Source: Nonomuraea spiralis
Lineage (GTDB): Bacteria; Actinomycetota; Actinomycetes; Streptosporangiales; Streptosporangiaceae
Length of the DNA stretch: 64,000 bases
Direction of reading: 5' to 3'
Assembly: GCF_014648435.1 (NCBI RefSeq)
Contig: NZ_BMRC01000001.1
Span: forward strand, 10,481-74,480
Below, one piece after another: positions 10,543 through 18,570 of the stretch. How positions within the stretch are numbered: the first letter of the stretch is position 1; each line of letters begins with the position of its first letter. The notes beneath the pieces were generated by a model, which was given only the letters and a program-made list of their open reading frames with translations, was not told the origin of the DNA and made no database searches. The position numbers were made by a program, and so were the translations under genes.

Positions 10543-11225
10543 GCGTCGTGCTGTGGGCGATCGTCCCCTATGTCGCCTTGACGATCTTCGTCGCCGGGCA
10601 CGTCTGGCGCTGGCGCGTCGACCAGTTCGGCTGGACCACCCGTACCACGCAGGTGCTGGAGAGCCGGGTGTTGCGGCTCGGCTCGCCGCTGTTCCACCTG
10701 GGCGCCTTCGCCGCCATCGGCGGTCACGTGCTCGGCCTGCTCGTCCCCAAGAGCTGGACGGAGGCGGTGGGCGTCGACGAGCATCTCTACCACCTGGTGT
10801 CGGTGAGCGCCGGGACGGTGGCCGGGATCATGGTCGTCGCGGGCCTGGCGCTGTTGCTGGCCCGCCGCCTGACCAGCCCCCGGGTGCGCCGTACCACCAC
10901 GCGCTCCGACAAGGTGCTGTTCACCGTGCTGGCCGTGGTGATCGTGCTCGGCATGACCGCGACCGTGGGCCGCAACCTGCTCGGCGGCGGCTACGACTAC
11001 CGCGCCACCATCGCGGTCTGGTTCCGCGGTGTCCTGACCTTCCGCCCCGACCCCCGCCTGATGGCCGACGTGCCGCTGATCTTCCAGTTGCACGCGATGT
11101 CGGCCTGGCTGCTGGCCGCCGTCTGGCCCTTCACCCGGCTGGTGCACGTGTGGTCGGCGCCGGTGGCGTACCTGTGGCGGCCCTACGTCGTCTACCGGCG
11201 GCGCGTGCCCGTACGGCCGCGCTGA
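10539..11225 (+). CDS. narI: Respiratory nitrate reductase gamma subunit (cytochrome b)
   Basis: A 228-residue integral membrane dihaem cytochrome b that oxidises menaquinol and anchors NarGH to the cytoplasmic membrane. Five hydrophobic helices are visible, with candidate haem histidines in LGSPLFHLGAFAAIGGHVLG near the N-terminus and in IFQLHAMSAW and RLVHVWSAP near the C-terminus, as expected for NarI. The GTG at 10539 overlaps the narJ stop by four bases. It completes narGHJI in the standard order. Confidence 0.95.
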   Translation: MSVVLWAIVPYVALTIFVAGHVWRWRVDQFGWTTRTTQVLESRVLRLGSPLFHLGAFAAIGGHVLGLLVPKSWTEAVGVDEHLYHLVSVSAGTVAGIMVVAGLALLLARRLTSPRVRRTTTRSDKVLFTVLAVVIVLGMTATVGRNLLGGGYDYRATIAVWFRGVLTFRPDPRLMADVPLIFQLHAMSAWLLAAVWPFTRLVHVWSAPVAYLWRPYVVYRRRVPVRPR

Positions 11226-11236
11226 CCGGCGCGGGG

Positions 11237-11425
11237 ATGAGCGTGGCCAGGGCGGCGGTGGTGCTGCTGGCCGCCGCCGGCGCCGCGCTGGTGGCGGCCG
11301 GCCCGGTCACCGCCGCCCAGGAGGACGCCGCCCGCGCCGAGATCCGGATGGAACCGCGCGGACAGGTGATCAGACTGGCGGTGGACGTGTGCGCCGCTAC
11401 AGCGCGTGGATGCGGCGGCCGGTGA
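11237..11425 (+). CDS. Possible small exported protein after narI
   Basis: A 62-codon frame 11 bases after narI, beginning with a convincing signal-peptide-like segment (MSVARAAVVLLAAAGAALVA) followed by an acidic then cysteine-containing stretch. Its last 29 bases overlap the end of the convergent XRE-split-barrel gene. A GGGG run just before ATG 11237 could act as a weak ribosome site. No family is recognised. It might be the decayed start of a longer secreted protein or simply noncoding. Confidence 0.3.
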   Translation: MSVARAAVVLLAAAGAALVAAGPVTAAQEDAARAEIRMEPRGQVIRLAVDVCAATARGCGGR

Positions 11426-12044
11426 TCCGGTGCGGGACGATGCGGATGTAGAGCCGCCGGTCGCCGCCCGCCCACGGCGTGGGGTCGGCCCCGGCCTGCT
11501 CCTCCGGCGTCACGTGATGGGCGGCCCCCTGGACCAGCACGCTCCAGCCCTGCCGCCTGGCCTCGTCGATCCGGTCCACCTCGAAGCCCACCATCACCTC
11601 GACCCCCGCCAGCCCGGTACGCAGATCCTGGTCCATGGGCCCGCCCGAGCCGGTGCGGAAGACGATCGCGCCCTCGTGCATCCGGAAGTTGACGGGCAGC
11701 ACCGTCGGCCCGTGCGAGCCGTTGAACGCGATCCGCCCGATGCCGCCCGGCTCGATCAGCCGCCGGCACTCGTCGGGATCGAGCACCTCCAGCACCGGCT
11801 CGGCCATCGCGGGACCGACGCCCGGCGGACGGTCGCGCCCGCCGCCCAGCAGATCCCGGCTGGTGGTCTCCAGCGCGTCGGCCAGGCGGTTCAGGGTGCC
11901 CCGGTCCGGGATGTCCACATGCTCTTCCATGTAGCGGATGTAGCCGGCGGACATGTCCGCCCGCTCCGCCACCTGCTCTGGCGTGAGCCCCAGCCGCTGC
12001 CGGTGATATTGGATGCGGTGGCCGAAGTCGCCGGTCCCTGTCAC
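11397..12044 (-). CDS. XRE helix-turn-helix fused to a PNPOx-like flavin split barrel
   Basis: A 215-residue fusion. Residues 1-65 form an XRE/Cro helix-turn-helix (RLGLTPEQVAERADMSAGYI and following). Residues about 80-215 form a split-barrel domain (GGIGRIAFNGSHGPTVLPVNF, ending HRITGRRIHAL) paralogous to the protein at 3327-3746. This layout suggests a DNA-binding protein that senses a flavin, F420 or redox state, but the ligand is unknown. GTG 12044 is supported by AGGAGG five bases upstream on the minus strand. It is divergent from cydAB and shares a Dev-box-containing intergenic region with it. Confidence 0.82.
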   Translation of the reverse strand: MTGTGDFGHRIQYHRQRLGLTPEQVAERADMSAGYIRYMEEHVDIPDRGTLNRLADALETTSRDLLGGGRDRPPGVGPAMAEPVLEVLDPDECRRLIEPGGIGRIAFNGSHGPTVLPVNFRMHEGAIVFRTGSGGPMDQDLRTGLAGVEVMVGFEVDRIDEARRQGWSVLVQGAAHHVTPEEQAGADPTPWAGGDRRLYIRIVPHRITGRRIHAL

Positions 12045-12107
12045 TTTCTCCTCCTGCGCGCTAGAGCACTGCGTGATGAAGCTACCTACGTCCCTGCCCT
12101 CCGGACA

Positions 12108-12121
12108 GGGTCCTTCGCCCC
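12108..12121. promoter_or_regulatory. Weak Dev-box-like site upstream of cydA
   Basis: GGGTCCTTCGCCCC differs from GGGACCTTCGTCCC at two positions. It lies 30 bases from the stronger box at 12138, a spacing of about three helical turns that would put the sites on the same DNA face. Confidence 0.3.
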
Positions 12122-12137
12122 TTCCGGCCCCGGCCGT

Positions 12138-12151
12138 GGGACCAACGTCCC
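12138..12151. promoter_or_regulatory. Dev box upstream of cydA
   Basis: GGGACCAACGTCCC matches the GGGAC-N4-GTCCC consensus fully. It lies 58 bases before cydA and 93 bases before the divergent XRE-split-barrel gene. Confidence 0.68.
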
Positions 12152-12209
12152 TTGAGCCGGGGACGCACGGCCCTAGGGGACGGCGGCCGGGAAGAGGAGC
12201 CTGGCCTGC

Positions 12210-13583
12210 ATGGATGTCCTGGATCTCTCCCGGTGGCAGTTCGGCATCACGACCGTCTACCACTTCCTCTTCGTGCCGCTCACGATCGGCCTGTCGATCA
12301 TCGTGGCCGGGTTGCAGACGGCGTGGCACCGGACGAAGAAGCCGGAGTACCTGCGGCTGACCCGGTTCTGGGGACGCCTGTTCCTGATCAACTTCGCCAT
12401 GGGCGTGGTGACCGGGATCGTGCAGGAGTTCCAGTTCGGCATGAACTGGAGTGACTACTCCCGCTTCGTCGGAGACGTGTTCGGGGCGCCCCTGGCCATG
12501 GAAGGGCTCATGGCGTTCTTCCTGGAGTCCACGTTCCTCGGCCTGTGGATCTTCGGCTGGGACCGGCTGTCGCCCCGGCTGCACCTGGCCACGATCTGGC
12601 TGGCCGCCATCGGAACCAACATCTCGGCCTACTTCATCCTGGCCGCCAACTCCTGGATGCAGCACCCCGTCGGCTACCGGATCGTCAACGGCCGCGCCGA
12701 GCTGACCGACATCTGGGCCGTGCTCACCAACTCGACCACGCTGGTCACCTTCCCGCACGTCCTGTTCGGGGCGTTCCTGACCGCGGCCGCGTTCGTGCTC
12801 GGCGTCAGCGCGTGGTTCCTGCTGCGCAAGCGGGACGTCTCCCTCTTCCGCACCTCGGCCCGCCTGGCGCTGGCCGTCAGCCTGGTCTCGGCGATCGGGG
12901 TGTCGTTCTCCGGCCACTGGCAGGCCCAGATCATGACCGAGCAGCAGCCGATGAAGATGGCCGCCGCCGAGGCCCTGTGGGAGGACGAGACCTCCGCCGG
13001 CTTCTCCCTGTTCGCCATCGGCGACGTCGAGAACGGCCGCAACCACGTCAACCTGCAGATCCCGTACGGCCTGAGCCTGCTGTCCACCAACACCCTGGAC
13101 GGCGAGGTCGAGGGCATCAACGACATCCAGGCCCGCTACCAGGCCCTGTACGGCCCCGGCGACTACCGGCCGGTCGTCGGCCTGGCGTACTGGTCGTTCC
13201 GGCTGATGATCGGGTTCGGCATGGTGTCGGCGCTGCTGGCCCTGGCCGGACTCTGGCTGACCAGGCGCGGCCGGCTGCCCGCGGGCCGCTGGGCCTACCG
13301 GCTGGCCATCGCCGGGATCGGCCTGCCGTTCCTGGCCAACAGCATGGGCTGGATCTTCACCGAGGTGGGCCGCCAGCCGTGGACCGTCTTCGGGATCATG
13401 CGCACCGCCGCGGCCGTCTCGCCCACGGCGGACATCCCCTCGGTGGCCATCACGCTGGTCGGCTTCACCCTGGCCTACGCCGTGCTCGCGGTCATCGAGA
13501 TCCGGCTGCTGCTCAAGTTCATCCGGATCGGGCCGAACGAGCAGGCCGAGCCCGACACCGCCGTCCCCGCGCTGAGCTACTGA
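12210..13583 (+). CDS. cydA: Cytochrome bd ubiquinol/menaquinol oxidase subunit I
   Basis: A 457-residue membrane subunit of the high-affinity oxygen-reducing terminal oxidase. It has about nine helices. His18 (TTVYHFLFVPLTIG) corresponds to the high-spin haem ligand, His183 (LVTFPHVLFG) to the b558 ligand, and GRQPWTVFGIMRT is the conserved block near the C-terminus. The Q-loop is of the short type common in actinobacteria. ATG 12210 follows an AAGAGGAGC site. It forms an operon with cydB, seven bases downstream. Cytochrome bd supports respiration at low oxygen, fitting the Dev box upstream and the adjacent nitrate respiration genes. Confidence 0.96.
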   Translation: MDVLDLSRWQFGITTVYHFLFVPLTIGLSIIVAGLQTAWHRTKKPEYLRLTRFWGRLFLINFAMGVVTGIVQEFQFGMNWSDYSRFVGDVFGAPLAMEGLMAFFLESTFLGLWIFGWDRLSPRLHLATIWLAAIGTNISAYFILAANSWMQHPVGYRIVNGRAELTDIWAVLTNSTTLVTFPHVLFGAFLTAAAFVLGVSAWFLLRKRDVSLFRTSARLALAVSLVSAIGVSFSGHWQAQIMTEQQPMKMAAAEALWEDETSAGFSLFAIGDVENGRNHVNLQIPYGLSLLSTNTLDGEVEGINDIQARYQALYGPGDYRPVVGLAYWSFRLMIGFGMVSALLALAGLWLTRRGRLPAGRWAYRLAIAGIGLPFLANSMGWIFTEVGRQPWTVFGIMRTAAAVSPTADIPSVAITLVGFTLAYAVLAVIEIRLLLKFIRIGPNEQAEPDTAVPALSY

Positions 13584-13590
13584 GGAAACC

Positions 13591-14556
13591 ATGGAAAACG
13601 TCTGGTTCGTACTGATCGCCGTGTTGTGGACCGGCTACTTCCTGCTGGAGGGATTCGACTTCGGCGTCGGCATCCTGCTGCCCGTCCTGAGCCGCGAGGA
13701 GGCCGACCGGCGCGCCATCGTCAAGACGATCGGCCCGGTGTGGGACGGCAACGAGGTGTGGCTGCTGGTGGCCGGAGGCGCCACGTTCGCCGCCTTCCCC
13801 GAGTGGTACGCCACCCTGTTCAGCGGCTTCTACCTGCCGCTGTTCCTCATCCTGCTGGCGCTCATCGCCCGCGGCGTGGCCCTGGAGTACCGCAGCAAGA
13901 GCGACAGCACGCGCGGCTGGGACCGGGCGCTGTTCTGGGGCTCGCTCGTCCCGGCCTTCCTGTGGGGCGTGGCCTTCGCCAACATCGTGCGCGGTGTCCC
14001 GCTGGACGCCGACCACGAGTACACCGGCACGCTGCTGACCCTGCTCAACCCGTTCGCGCTGCTCGGCGGGCTGGCCACGCTGCTGCTGTTCACCCTGCAC
14101 GGCGCCGTCTTCCTGGCCCTGCGCACCACCGGTGACCTGCGCCAGGCCGCCGCCCGGATGGCCAAGAGCATCTCCCCGGCCGCGTTCCTGGTGGTGATGG
14201 CGTTCCTGCTGCTCTCCGGCGGCGGCGGCGGGGCCGTCCGGTGGGCCGCGGTGGCGCTGGTCGCGCTCGGCCTGATCGGCGCGGTCGCCGCGACCGTACG
14301 CGGCCGTGACGGGTGGGCGTTCACCGCCAGCGCGGTCGCGATCGTCGCGCTGGTCTGCGCGATCTTCAGCGGCCTGTGGCCGAACGTCATGCCCGCCCTG
14401 GACCCGGCCAACAGCCTCACCGTGACCAACGCGGCCTCCAGCCCGTACACGCTGACGGTGATGACCTGGGTTGCGGCCGTGTTCACGCCCGTCGTCCTGG
14501 CCTACCAGGCGTGGACGTACTGGATCTTCCGCCGCCGTCTCACCGGCGCCGCCTGA
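13591..14556 (+). CDS. cydB: Cytochrome bd oxidase subunit II
   Basis: A 321-residue partner of CydA with about eight membrane helices. The N-terminal GYFLLEGFDFGVGILLPVL and GPVWDGNEVWLLVAGGATFAAFP (here quoted as separate conserved blocks) are diagnostic for CydB. ATG 13591 lies seven bases after the cydA stop, with a GAGGAAACC ribosome site overlapping the cydA end. The cydDC assembly transporter genes, which often follow in actinobacteria, are absent here; the next gene is convergent and unrelated. Confidence 0.95.
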   Translation: MENVWFVLIAVLWTGYFLLEGFDFGVGILLPVLSREEADRRAIVKTIGPVWDGNEVWLLVAGGATFAAFPEWYATLFSGFYLPLFLILLALIARGVALEYRSKSDSTRGWDRALFWGSLVPAFLWGVAFANIVRGVPLDADHEYTGTLLTLLNPFALLGGLATLLLFTLHGAVFLALRTTGDLRQAAARMAKSISPAAFLVVMAFLLLSGGGGGAVRWAAVALVALGLIGAVAATVRGRDGWAFTASAVAIVALVCAIFSGLWPNVMPALDPANSLTVTNAASSPYTLTVMTWVAAVFTPVVLAYQAWTYWIFRRRLTGAA

Positions 14557-14565
14557 CCCTGGCCG

Positions 14566-15339
14566 CTACGCGCGCCGGGCGATGACGTGGGCGAGGGCCG
14601 CCACCCGCCGATAGGGATCGGTGGCCCCCGCCAGCTCCTCACAGTCCAGCAGCTCGGCGAGCTCGGGCCCGGCGGGCGGCTCGGCGTTCGACGGCACGAC
14701 GTCGGTGAAGACCCGCACGCCGTACCAGGCATCCACCGGCAGGCCGCGGACGGCGAGTGCGGCGGCAAGATCCGCCACCCGGTCCGCGCGGGCCGTCACA
14801 CCGATCCGGTTGTCGTAGGACAGGTCCCCGAACGCGCGCCGCGCCGCCGCCCAGTCGCCCAGCAGGCCCGGCCGCATCGCCAGCGCGTCACCGTTGCGGA
14901 CCAGCAGCGACACCAGGCCGCCCGGCCGTACGAGCCGCGCCAGGTCGTCCAGCACCGGGGCGGGGTCGGCGAAGTACATCAGCACGCCCTGGCAGAGCAC
15001 CACGTCGAAGTCGTCCGCCGCGAACAGCGCCGCCAGGTCGCCTACGTCGCCCTCGACGGTCCTGACCCGCCGCCGTACGTGGACGGGCTCGTCGGCCAGC
15101 GCCCGCCGCAGGTCGCCGAGGAGCGTGGGGGAGGAGTCGAGCCCGGTCACCTCGTGGCCGCCGCGCGCCAGCCGCAGGAGCTGGGTGCCCTGCCCGCAGC
15201 CGGCGTCCAGAATCCGCAGCGGCCGGTCCGGCAGGTGGGCGGCGAGCTGACGGGCCACCAGCTCCTGGCGGACGACCTGCCGCAACGTCCCCAGGTGGGC
15301 CCGCCACCGCTGCTCGCCGGACGAGAACCCCGGACTCAC
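14566..15339 (-). CDS. Class I SAM-dependent methyltransferase
   Basis: A 257-residue Rossmann-fold methyltransferase. Motif I is LRILDAGCGQGTQLLRLA, motif II contains VTGLDSSP, and VVLCQGVLMYFADP with RPGGLVSLLVRN are the later conserved strands. The overall pattern resembles CmoM/SmtA-like or small-molecule methyltransferases; the substrate is not predictable. GTG 15339 overlaps the stop of the upstream recombinase-like gene by four bases (GTGA), so the two are translationally coupled. It is convergent with cydB. Confidence 0.8.
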   Translation of the reverse strand: MSPGFSSGEQRWRAHLGTLRQVVRQELVARQLAAHLPDRPLRILDAGCGQGTQLLRLARGGHEVTGLDSSPTLLGDLRRALADEPVHVRRRVRTVEGDVGDLAALFAADDFDVVLCQGVLMYFADPAPVLDDLARLVRPGGLVSLLVRNGDALAMRPGLLGDWAAARRAFGDLSYDNRIGVTARADRVADLAAALAVRGLPVDAWYGVRVFTDVVPSNAEPPAGPELAELLDCEELAGATDPYRRVAALAHVIARRA

Positions 15340-16253
15340 CCCACCCCCGGGTCGGCGGCGCCGCCGAGCTCGGTCACGGTCAGGGCGCGCAGCAGGTGGG
15401 GGTGCAGGCCCTCGGCACGCTGCCGGGGCAGGCCGGCCGCCAGCGCGGCGTCGACGAGCGCGGCCTTCGTCCACGCGAGGTCGACGCGCCGGCCGGCGTC
15501 GCCGGTGATCAGCGGATGGTCGGCGGGCAGCCCGCCGCACAGGCCGCGCAGCGGGCGGCGCAGGTACGGCGCGAGCGGGAAGGCGACGACGTCCCCCCGC
15601 CCGTCGTGCAGGGTGATCAGCGCGGGATCGCCGCCGCCCACCAGGTGGACGTCGCACGGCGTCAGCCGGGCCAGCGCGTCGACGGACGCGCCGGTGGACT
15701 CCAGCAGCCCGATCGCCACGGCCTCGGCCAAGCGTCCCTCCCCGGCCAGGCGGGCGACCCCGTCGCGCAGCAGCCGCCGCTCGGCCGGCGTGGGCGGGTG
15801 GGCCGCCGGCACGGGCAGAGCCGGGCCGTGCCCGCCGGCGAAGGCGTAGAAGGAGGCCAGGACGGCCCGCCTGCGGATCACCGTCGCCTTGGCCAGAGGC
15901 CGCCCGGACGGGGCCAGCCCGCCGGTGATGGCGGCCAGGCAGTAGGCGTCGGCCTGCGCCCCGGCCGCGAGCAGCTCGGCACCGGGTTCGGTGGCGCGTA
16001 ACCATCGCAGATAGGAGGCCAGCACCCGTAACCGCGTACGCCGCAGGGCCGGGGAAGGCTTCTCGCGCAGCCATCCGGCCACCACGCGCGTCGCCACGGG
16101 ATCCAGCCCCTCGACGAGATCGACGTCGGGCGCGGGCACCTCACCCCCGTCGCCGGGACGGCGGCGCGGGCGCAGCCCCTCGATCCGGGCGACGAGGCCG
16201 CGGGCCTCCGGGCCGGTGAGCGCGTTCCAGGACGCGAGGCTGCCTTCGGACAT
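15336..16253 (-). CDS. Degenerate tyrosine-recombinase-like protein
   Basis: A 305-residue protein with the layout of a phage-integrase family member: an N-terminal helical core-binding-like region (about 45-150) and a C-terminal region resembling the catalytic domain (LLESTGASVDALARLTPCDV, then TLHDGRGDVVAFPL, then HPHLLRALTVTELGG). The first catalytic Arg, normally in TG-RxSEL, is replaced (TGASVDAL), and the protein ends before the position of the nucleophilic Tyr. It is therefore probably inactive in strand transfer. It is coupled to the downstream methyltransferase. ATG 16253 is chosen; an ATG three codons earlier (16262) is also possible. The family assignment is by motif resemblance and is moderate. 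Confidence 0.55.
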   Translation of the reverse strand: MSEGSLASWNALTGPEARGLVARIEGLRPRRRPGDGGEVPAPDVDLVEGLDPVATRVVAGWLREKPSPALRRTRLRVLASYLRWLRATEPGAELLAAGAQADAYCLAAITGGLAPSGRPLAKATVIRRRAVLASFYAFAGGHGPALPVPAAHPPTPAERRLLRDGVARLAGEGRLAEAVAIGLLESTGASVDALARLTPCDVHLVGGGDPALITLHDGRGDVVAFPLAPYLRRPLRGLCGGLPADHPLITGDAGRRVDLAWTKAALVDAALAAGLPRQRAEGLHPHLLRALTVTELGGAADPGVG

Positions 16254-16458
16254 GCTCAGCACGCGACCGGCGTGCTCGCCGGGCCCGTGGTGGCCCGTGC
16301 CGGAGCAGGGCAGGACGGAAGGAAGGCGTGGAGGACGTGACTGCTCGCGCCCAACGGACCCATCATGATCTCGATCGTCTCATGGAACCGTGCCCCAAAG
16401 CTCCATCCGGCCGGGCCCGTGCGGCCCGCGCACCCCGCGGCCCGGCCGTACACCGAGG

Positions 16459-17103
16459 TCAGGGTTCGATCAGGCCGGCGCGGATGGCGTAACGGGTCAG
16501 GTCGAGGCGGTCGTTGAGGCCGAGCTTGGCCAGGATGTTGCTGCGGTGGCGGTCGACGGTCTTCGGACTGATGACCAGGGTGTCGGCGATGGCCTTGGTC
16601 GAGTGGCCCTCGGCGATGAGCTTGACGATCTCCTCCTCGCGGGCGGTCAGCAGGCTGTCGGGCAGCGGGTCGCCGTGCTGGTGGCGGTGCAGGTAGTCGC
16701 GGATCAGCGCGGTGACCGCCCCTGGGTAGAGGAACGGCTCGCCGCGCATCGCCGCCCGGCACGCCTCGATCAGGTCGCGGTCGGCGACCGACTTCAGCAC
16801 GTAGCCGCAGGCGCCCGCCTTCAGCGCGGCGAAGAAGTACTGCTCGTTGTCGTACATCGACAACATCAGCAGGCGTACGCCCGGCTTGCGGCGGGAGATC
16901 TCCCGCGCGGCCTGCAACCCGGTCATGCGGGGCATGGCGATGTCCAGGATGACCAGGTCGACGTCGTGGGCGCGGACGGCCTCGACGGCCTCGGCCCCGT
17001 CCGCGGCCTCGGCGACCACAGTCAGGTCGGGCTCGGCGTCGAGGATCAGGCGTACGCCCTGGCGGACCAGCGCGTGGTCGTCGGCGAGCAGGATGCGGGT
17101 CAT
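16459..17103 (-). CDS. NarL/FixJ-family response regulator
   Basis: A 214-residue response regulator with receiver domain 1-120 (Asp8, Asp9, phospho-acceptor Asp54 in LVILDIAMPRM) and a LuxR-type helix-turn-helix at about 148-205 (TAREEEIVKLIAEGHSTKAI). It overlaps by four bases with the histidine kinase gene upstream, so they form a two-component operon. It is distinct from DevR: the recognition helix reads KTVDRHRSNILAKLG, as in NarL/LiaR-type regulators. Targets are unknown; the divergent CBS/permease genes or the respiration genes are plausible. Confidence 0.9.
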   Translation of the reverse strand: MTRILLADDHALVRQGVRLILDAEPDLTVVAEAADGAEAVEAVRAHDVDLVILDIAMPRMTGLQAAREISRRKPGVRLLMLSMYDNEQYFFAALKAGACGYVLKSVADRDLIEACRAAMRGEPFLYPGAVTALIRDYLHRHQHGDPLPDSLLTAREEEIVKLIAEGHSTKAIADTLVISPKTVDRHRSNILAKLGLNDRLDLTRYAIRAGLIEP

Positions 17104-18107
17104 GGGGCGTCCTCCTTGGCCGCTCCGGGAACGGTGAGGGTGATCTCGGTGCCGCCGCCGGGCGGCGAGTGCACGTTCAGGCGGGCCCCGATGAGCAGGG
17201 CGCGCTCGTGCATGCCGCGGATGCCGGCGCCCGGCTCGCCGATGCCGCCGCGGCCGTTGTCGGTGACGCGCAGGACCAGGTCGCCGCGCTCGGGCGTCAG
17301 CGTGAGCGTGGCCCTGGTGGCCTGGGCGTGGCGGGCGACGTTGGTGAGGCTCTCCTGGGCGATGCGGTAGAGGACGAGCTCGACCTCGGAGGTGAGCGGC
17401 GGCAGTCCGGGAGCCAGCCTGCGGCTCACCTCGACCGTGCCGGTCTGGGACAGGTCGGTGGCCAGCGCGGTCAGGGCGCTGGTCAGGCCGAGGTCCTCCA
17501 GTACGCCGGGGCGCAGCCGATGGGCGACCTGGCGCACCTCGTCCAGGCTGGTCCTGATCGCCTCCTGGGCGTGCCCCAGTTCCTCCGACAGCTCCGCGGG
17601 CCCGCGGTCGCGTACCCGCTTGAGCGCCAGCAGCGCGACGGTGAGGCTCTGGCCGATCTCGTCGTGCAGCTCGCGGGCGATGCGGCCGCGTTCGGCCTCC
17701 TGGGCGGCCAGGGCCTGGGCGCTGGCCACGCTGCGCTCCTCCTCCAGGCGGTCGAGCATCTGGTTGAAGGTGTCGGTGACGCTCCTGAGGTCGCGGTTGC
17801 CGACGACGGGCAGCCGGTCGTGGGTGTGCATCAGGTCTACCCGCCGCATGAGGGCGGTCAGCGAGGTCAGCGGGGCGAGACTGGCCCGTACCAGGAACGC
17901 GTTCGCGGCCAGGATCAGCGCCAGGCCGATCAGCAGCACGGGGACCTCGGCCAGGAGCACCGGTGAGGAGACCGTCGCCGGTGACAGCGCCAGCACGAAC
18001 GTGCCCGCGGCGAAGACCAGCGCGTTGATGACGAACAGGCGGCGGAACAACGCCTGGGCCGGACTGCGGCCAGGCGGCTCCGGCGCGGTGGCGACGGCGT
18101 CTTTCAT
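17100..18107 (-). CDS. HAMP-containing membrane sensor histidine kinase
   Basis: A 335-residue kinase with two adjacent N-terminal helices (about 24-44 and 48-72) and a very short loop between them, a HAMP domain (about 73-125), a HisKA_3 domain with phospho-acceptor His148 (GRIARELHDEIGQSLT) and a HATPase domain (TDNGRGGIGEPGAGIRGMHE). The near absence of an outside loop suggests sensing in the membrane or cytoplasm. ATG 18107 follows GGAGG with only one base of spacing, which is unusually tight. The gene overlaps the response regulator by four bases. Confidence 0.88.
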   Translation of the reverse strand: MKDAVATAPEPPGRSPAQALFRRLFVINALVFAAGTFVLALSPATVSSPVLLAEVPVLLIGLALILAANAFLVRASLAPLTSLTALMRRVDLMHTHDRLPVVGNRDLRSVTDTFNQMLDRLEEERSVASAQALAAQEAERGRIARELHDEIGQSLTVALLALKRVRDRGPAELSEELGHAQEAIRTSLDEVRQVAHRLRPGVLEDLGLTSALTALATDLSQTGTVEVSRRLAPGLPPLTSEVELVLYRIAQESLTNVARHAQATRATLTLTPERGDLVLRVTDNGRGGIGEPGAGIRGMHERALLIGARLNVHSPPGGGTEITLTVPGAAKEDAP

Positions 18108-18570
18108 GCCTCCAGCCTGGGCGGTTGCCGCCCGCGCTGTCCACTGACCCCGCCCGGATACGGCTCGGCCCCCACCCGATATGGGGGTCACACCCAATGG
18201 GCACGGGCCCCCGCCCGGTGATGACATTGAAATCCCCGGAAAAAAGGGACGGACCGTGAGGAGGTGGGCGATGCGTGGCACGGACTCCGTCCGGGCCACC
18301 ACGGCAGGACCGCTTCTCCTCCTGCCCGCCCCCGTGCCGCGGTCCGTCCCCCGGGGCCAGCCGACGGGTGGGCCGAGCCGGGGGCCGGCCGCCGTCCAGT
18401 GGCCGGGGAAGGGCGCCTGAGGCCGTCCCCGCCAGGCCCGCACGGGCCGCCGCCACGACCTTCGCCAACGCCCCCGCAGGAGGTGCCCCATCAAGACCTG
18501 CCATACGACCATGCCCGGAACCGGCGGCGACCGCCGTGGACTGACCACTTCGACCAGCGTGGAGGGTGCC
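18108..18570. other. Divergent intergenic region between kinase and CBS-protein genes
   Basis: This 463-base gap holds the promoters for both directions. A 6-base inverted repeat CCCCCA...TGGGGG (18169-18187) and an A-rich patch at 18229-18246 stand out against the GC-rich background. One short frame with a strong ribosome site (18271-18420) is listed separately. No RNA family is recognised. Confidence 0.5.
18271..18420 (+). CDS. Possible 49-residue small protein
   Basis: ATG 18271 is preceded by an excellent ribosome site GAGGAGG (18258-18264) at 6-base spacing. The encoded peptide starts MRGTDSVRATTAG and is then rich in proline, arginine and glycine with no recognisable fold, so only the ribosome site argues for translation. 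It may be a leader or upstream frame for the CBS gene. Confidence 0.25.
   Translation: MRGTDSVRATTAGPLLLLPAPVPRSVPRGQPTGGPSRGPAAVQWPGKGA

Noticed and set aside
15336..16253. Integrase marking an integrated element
   Set aside because: The protein lacks catalytic residues and no attachment-site repeat or tRNA gene is nearby.
18511..18570. Upstream ATG extension of the CBS protein
   Set aside because: No ribosome site, and the added residues do not belong to the CBS fold; TTG 18571 has a good site.
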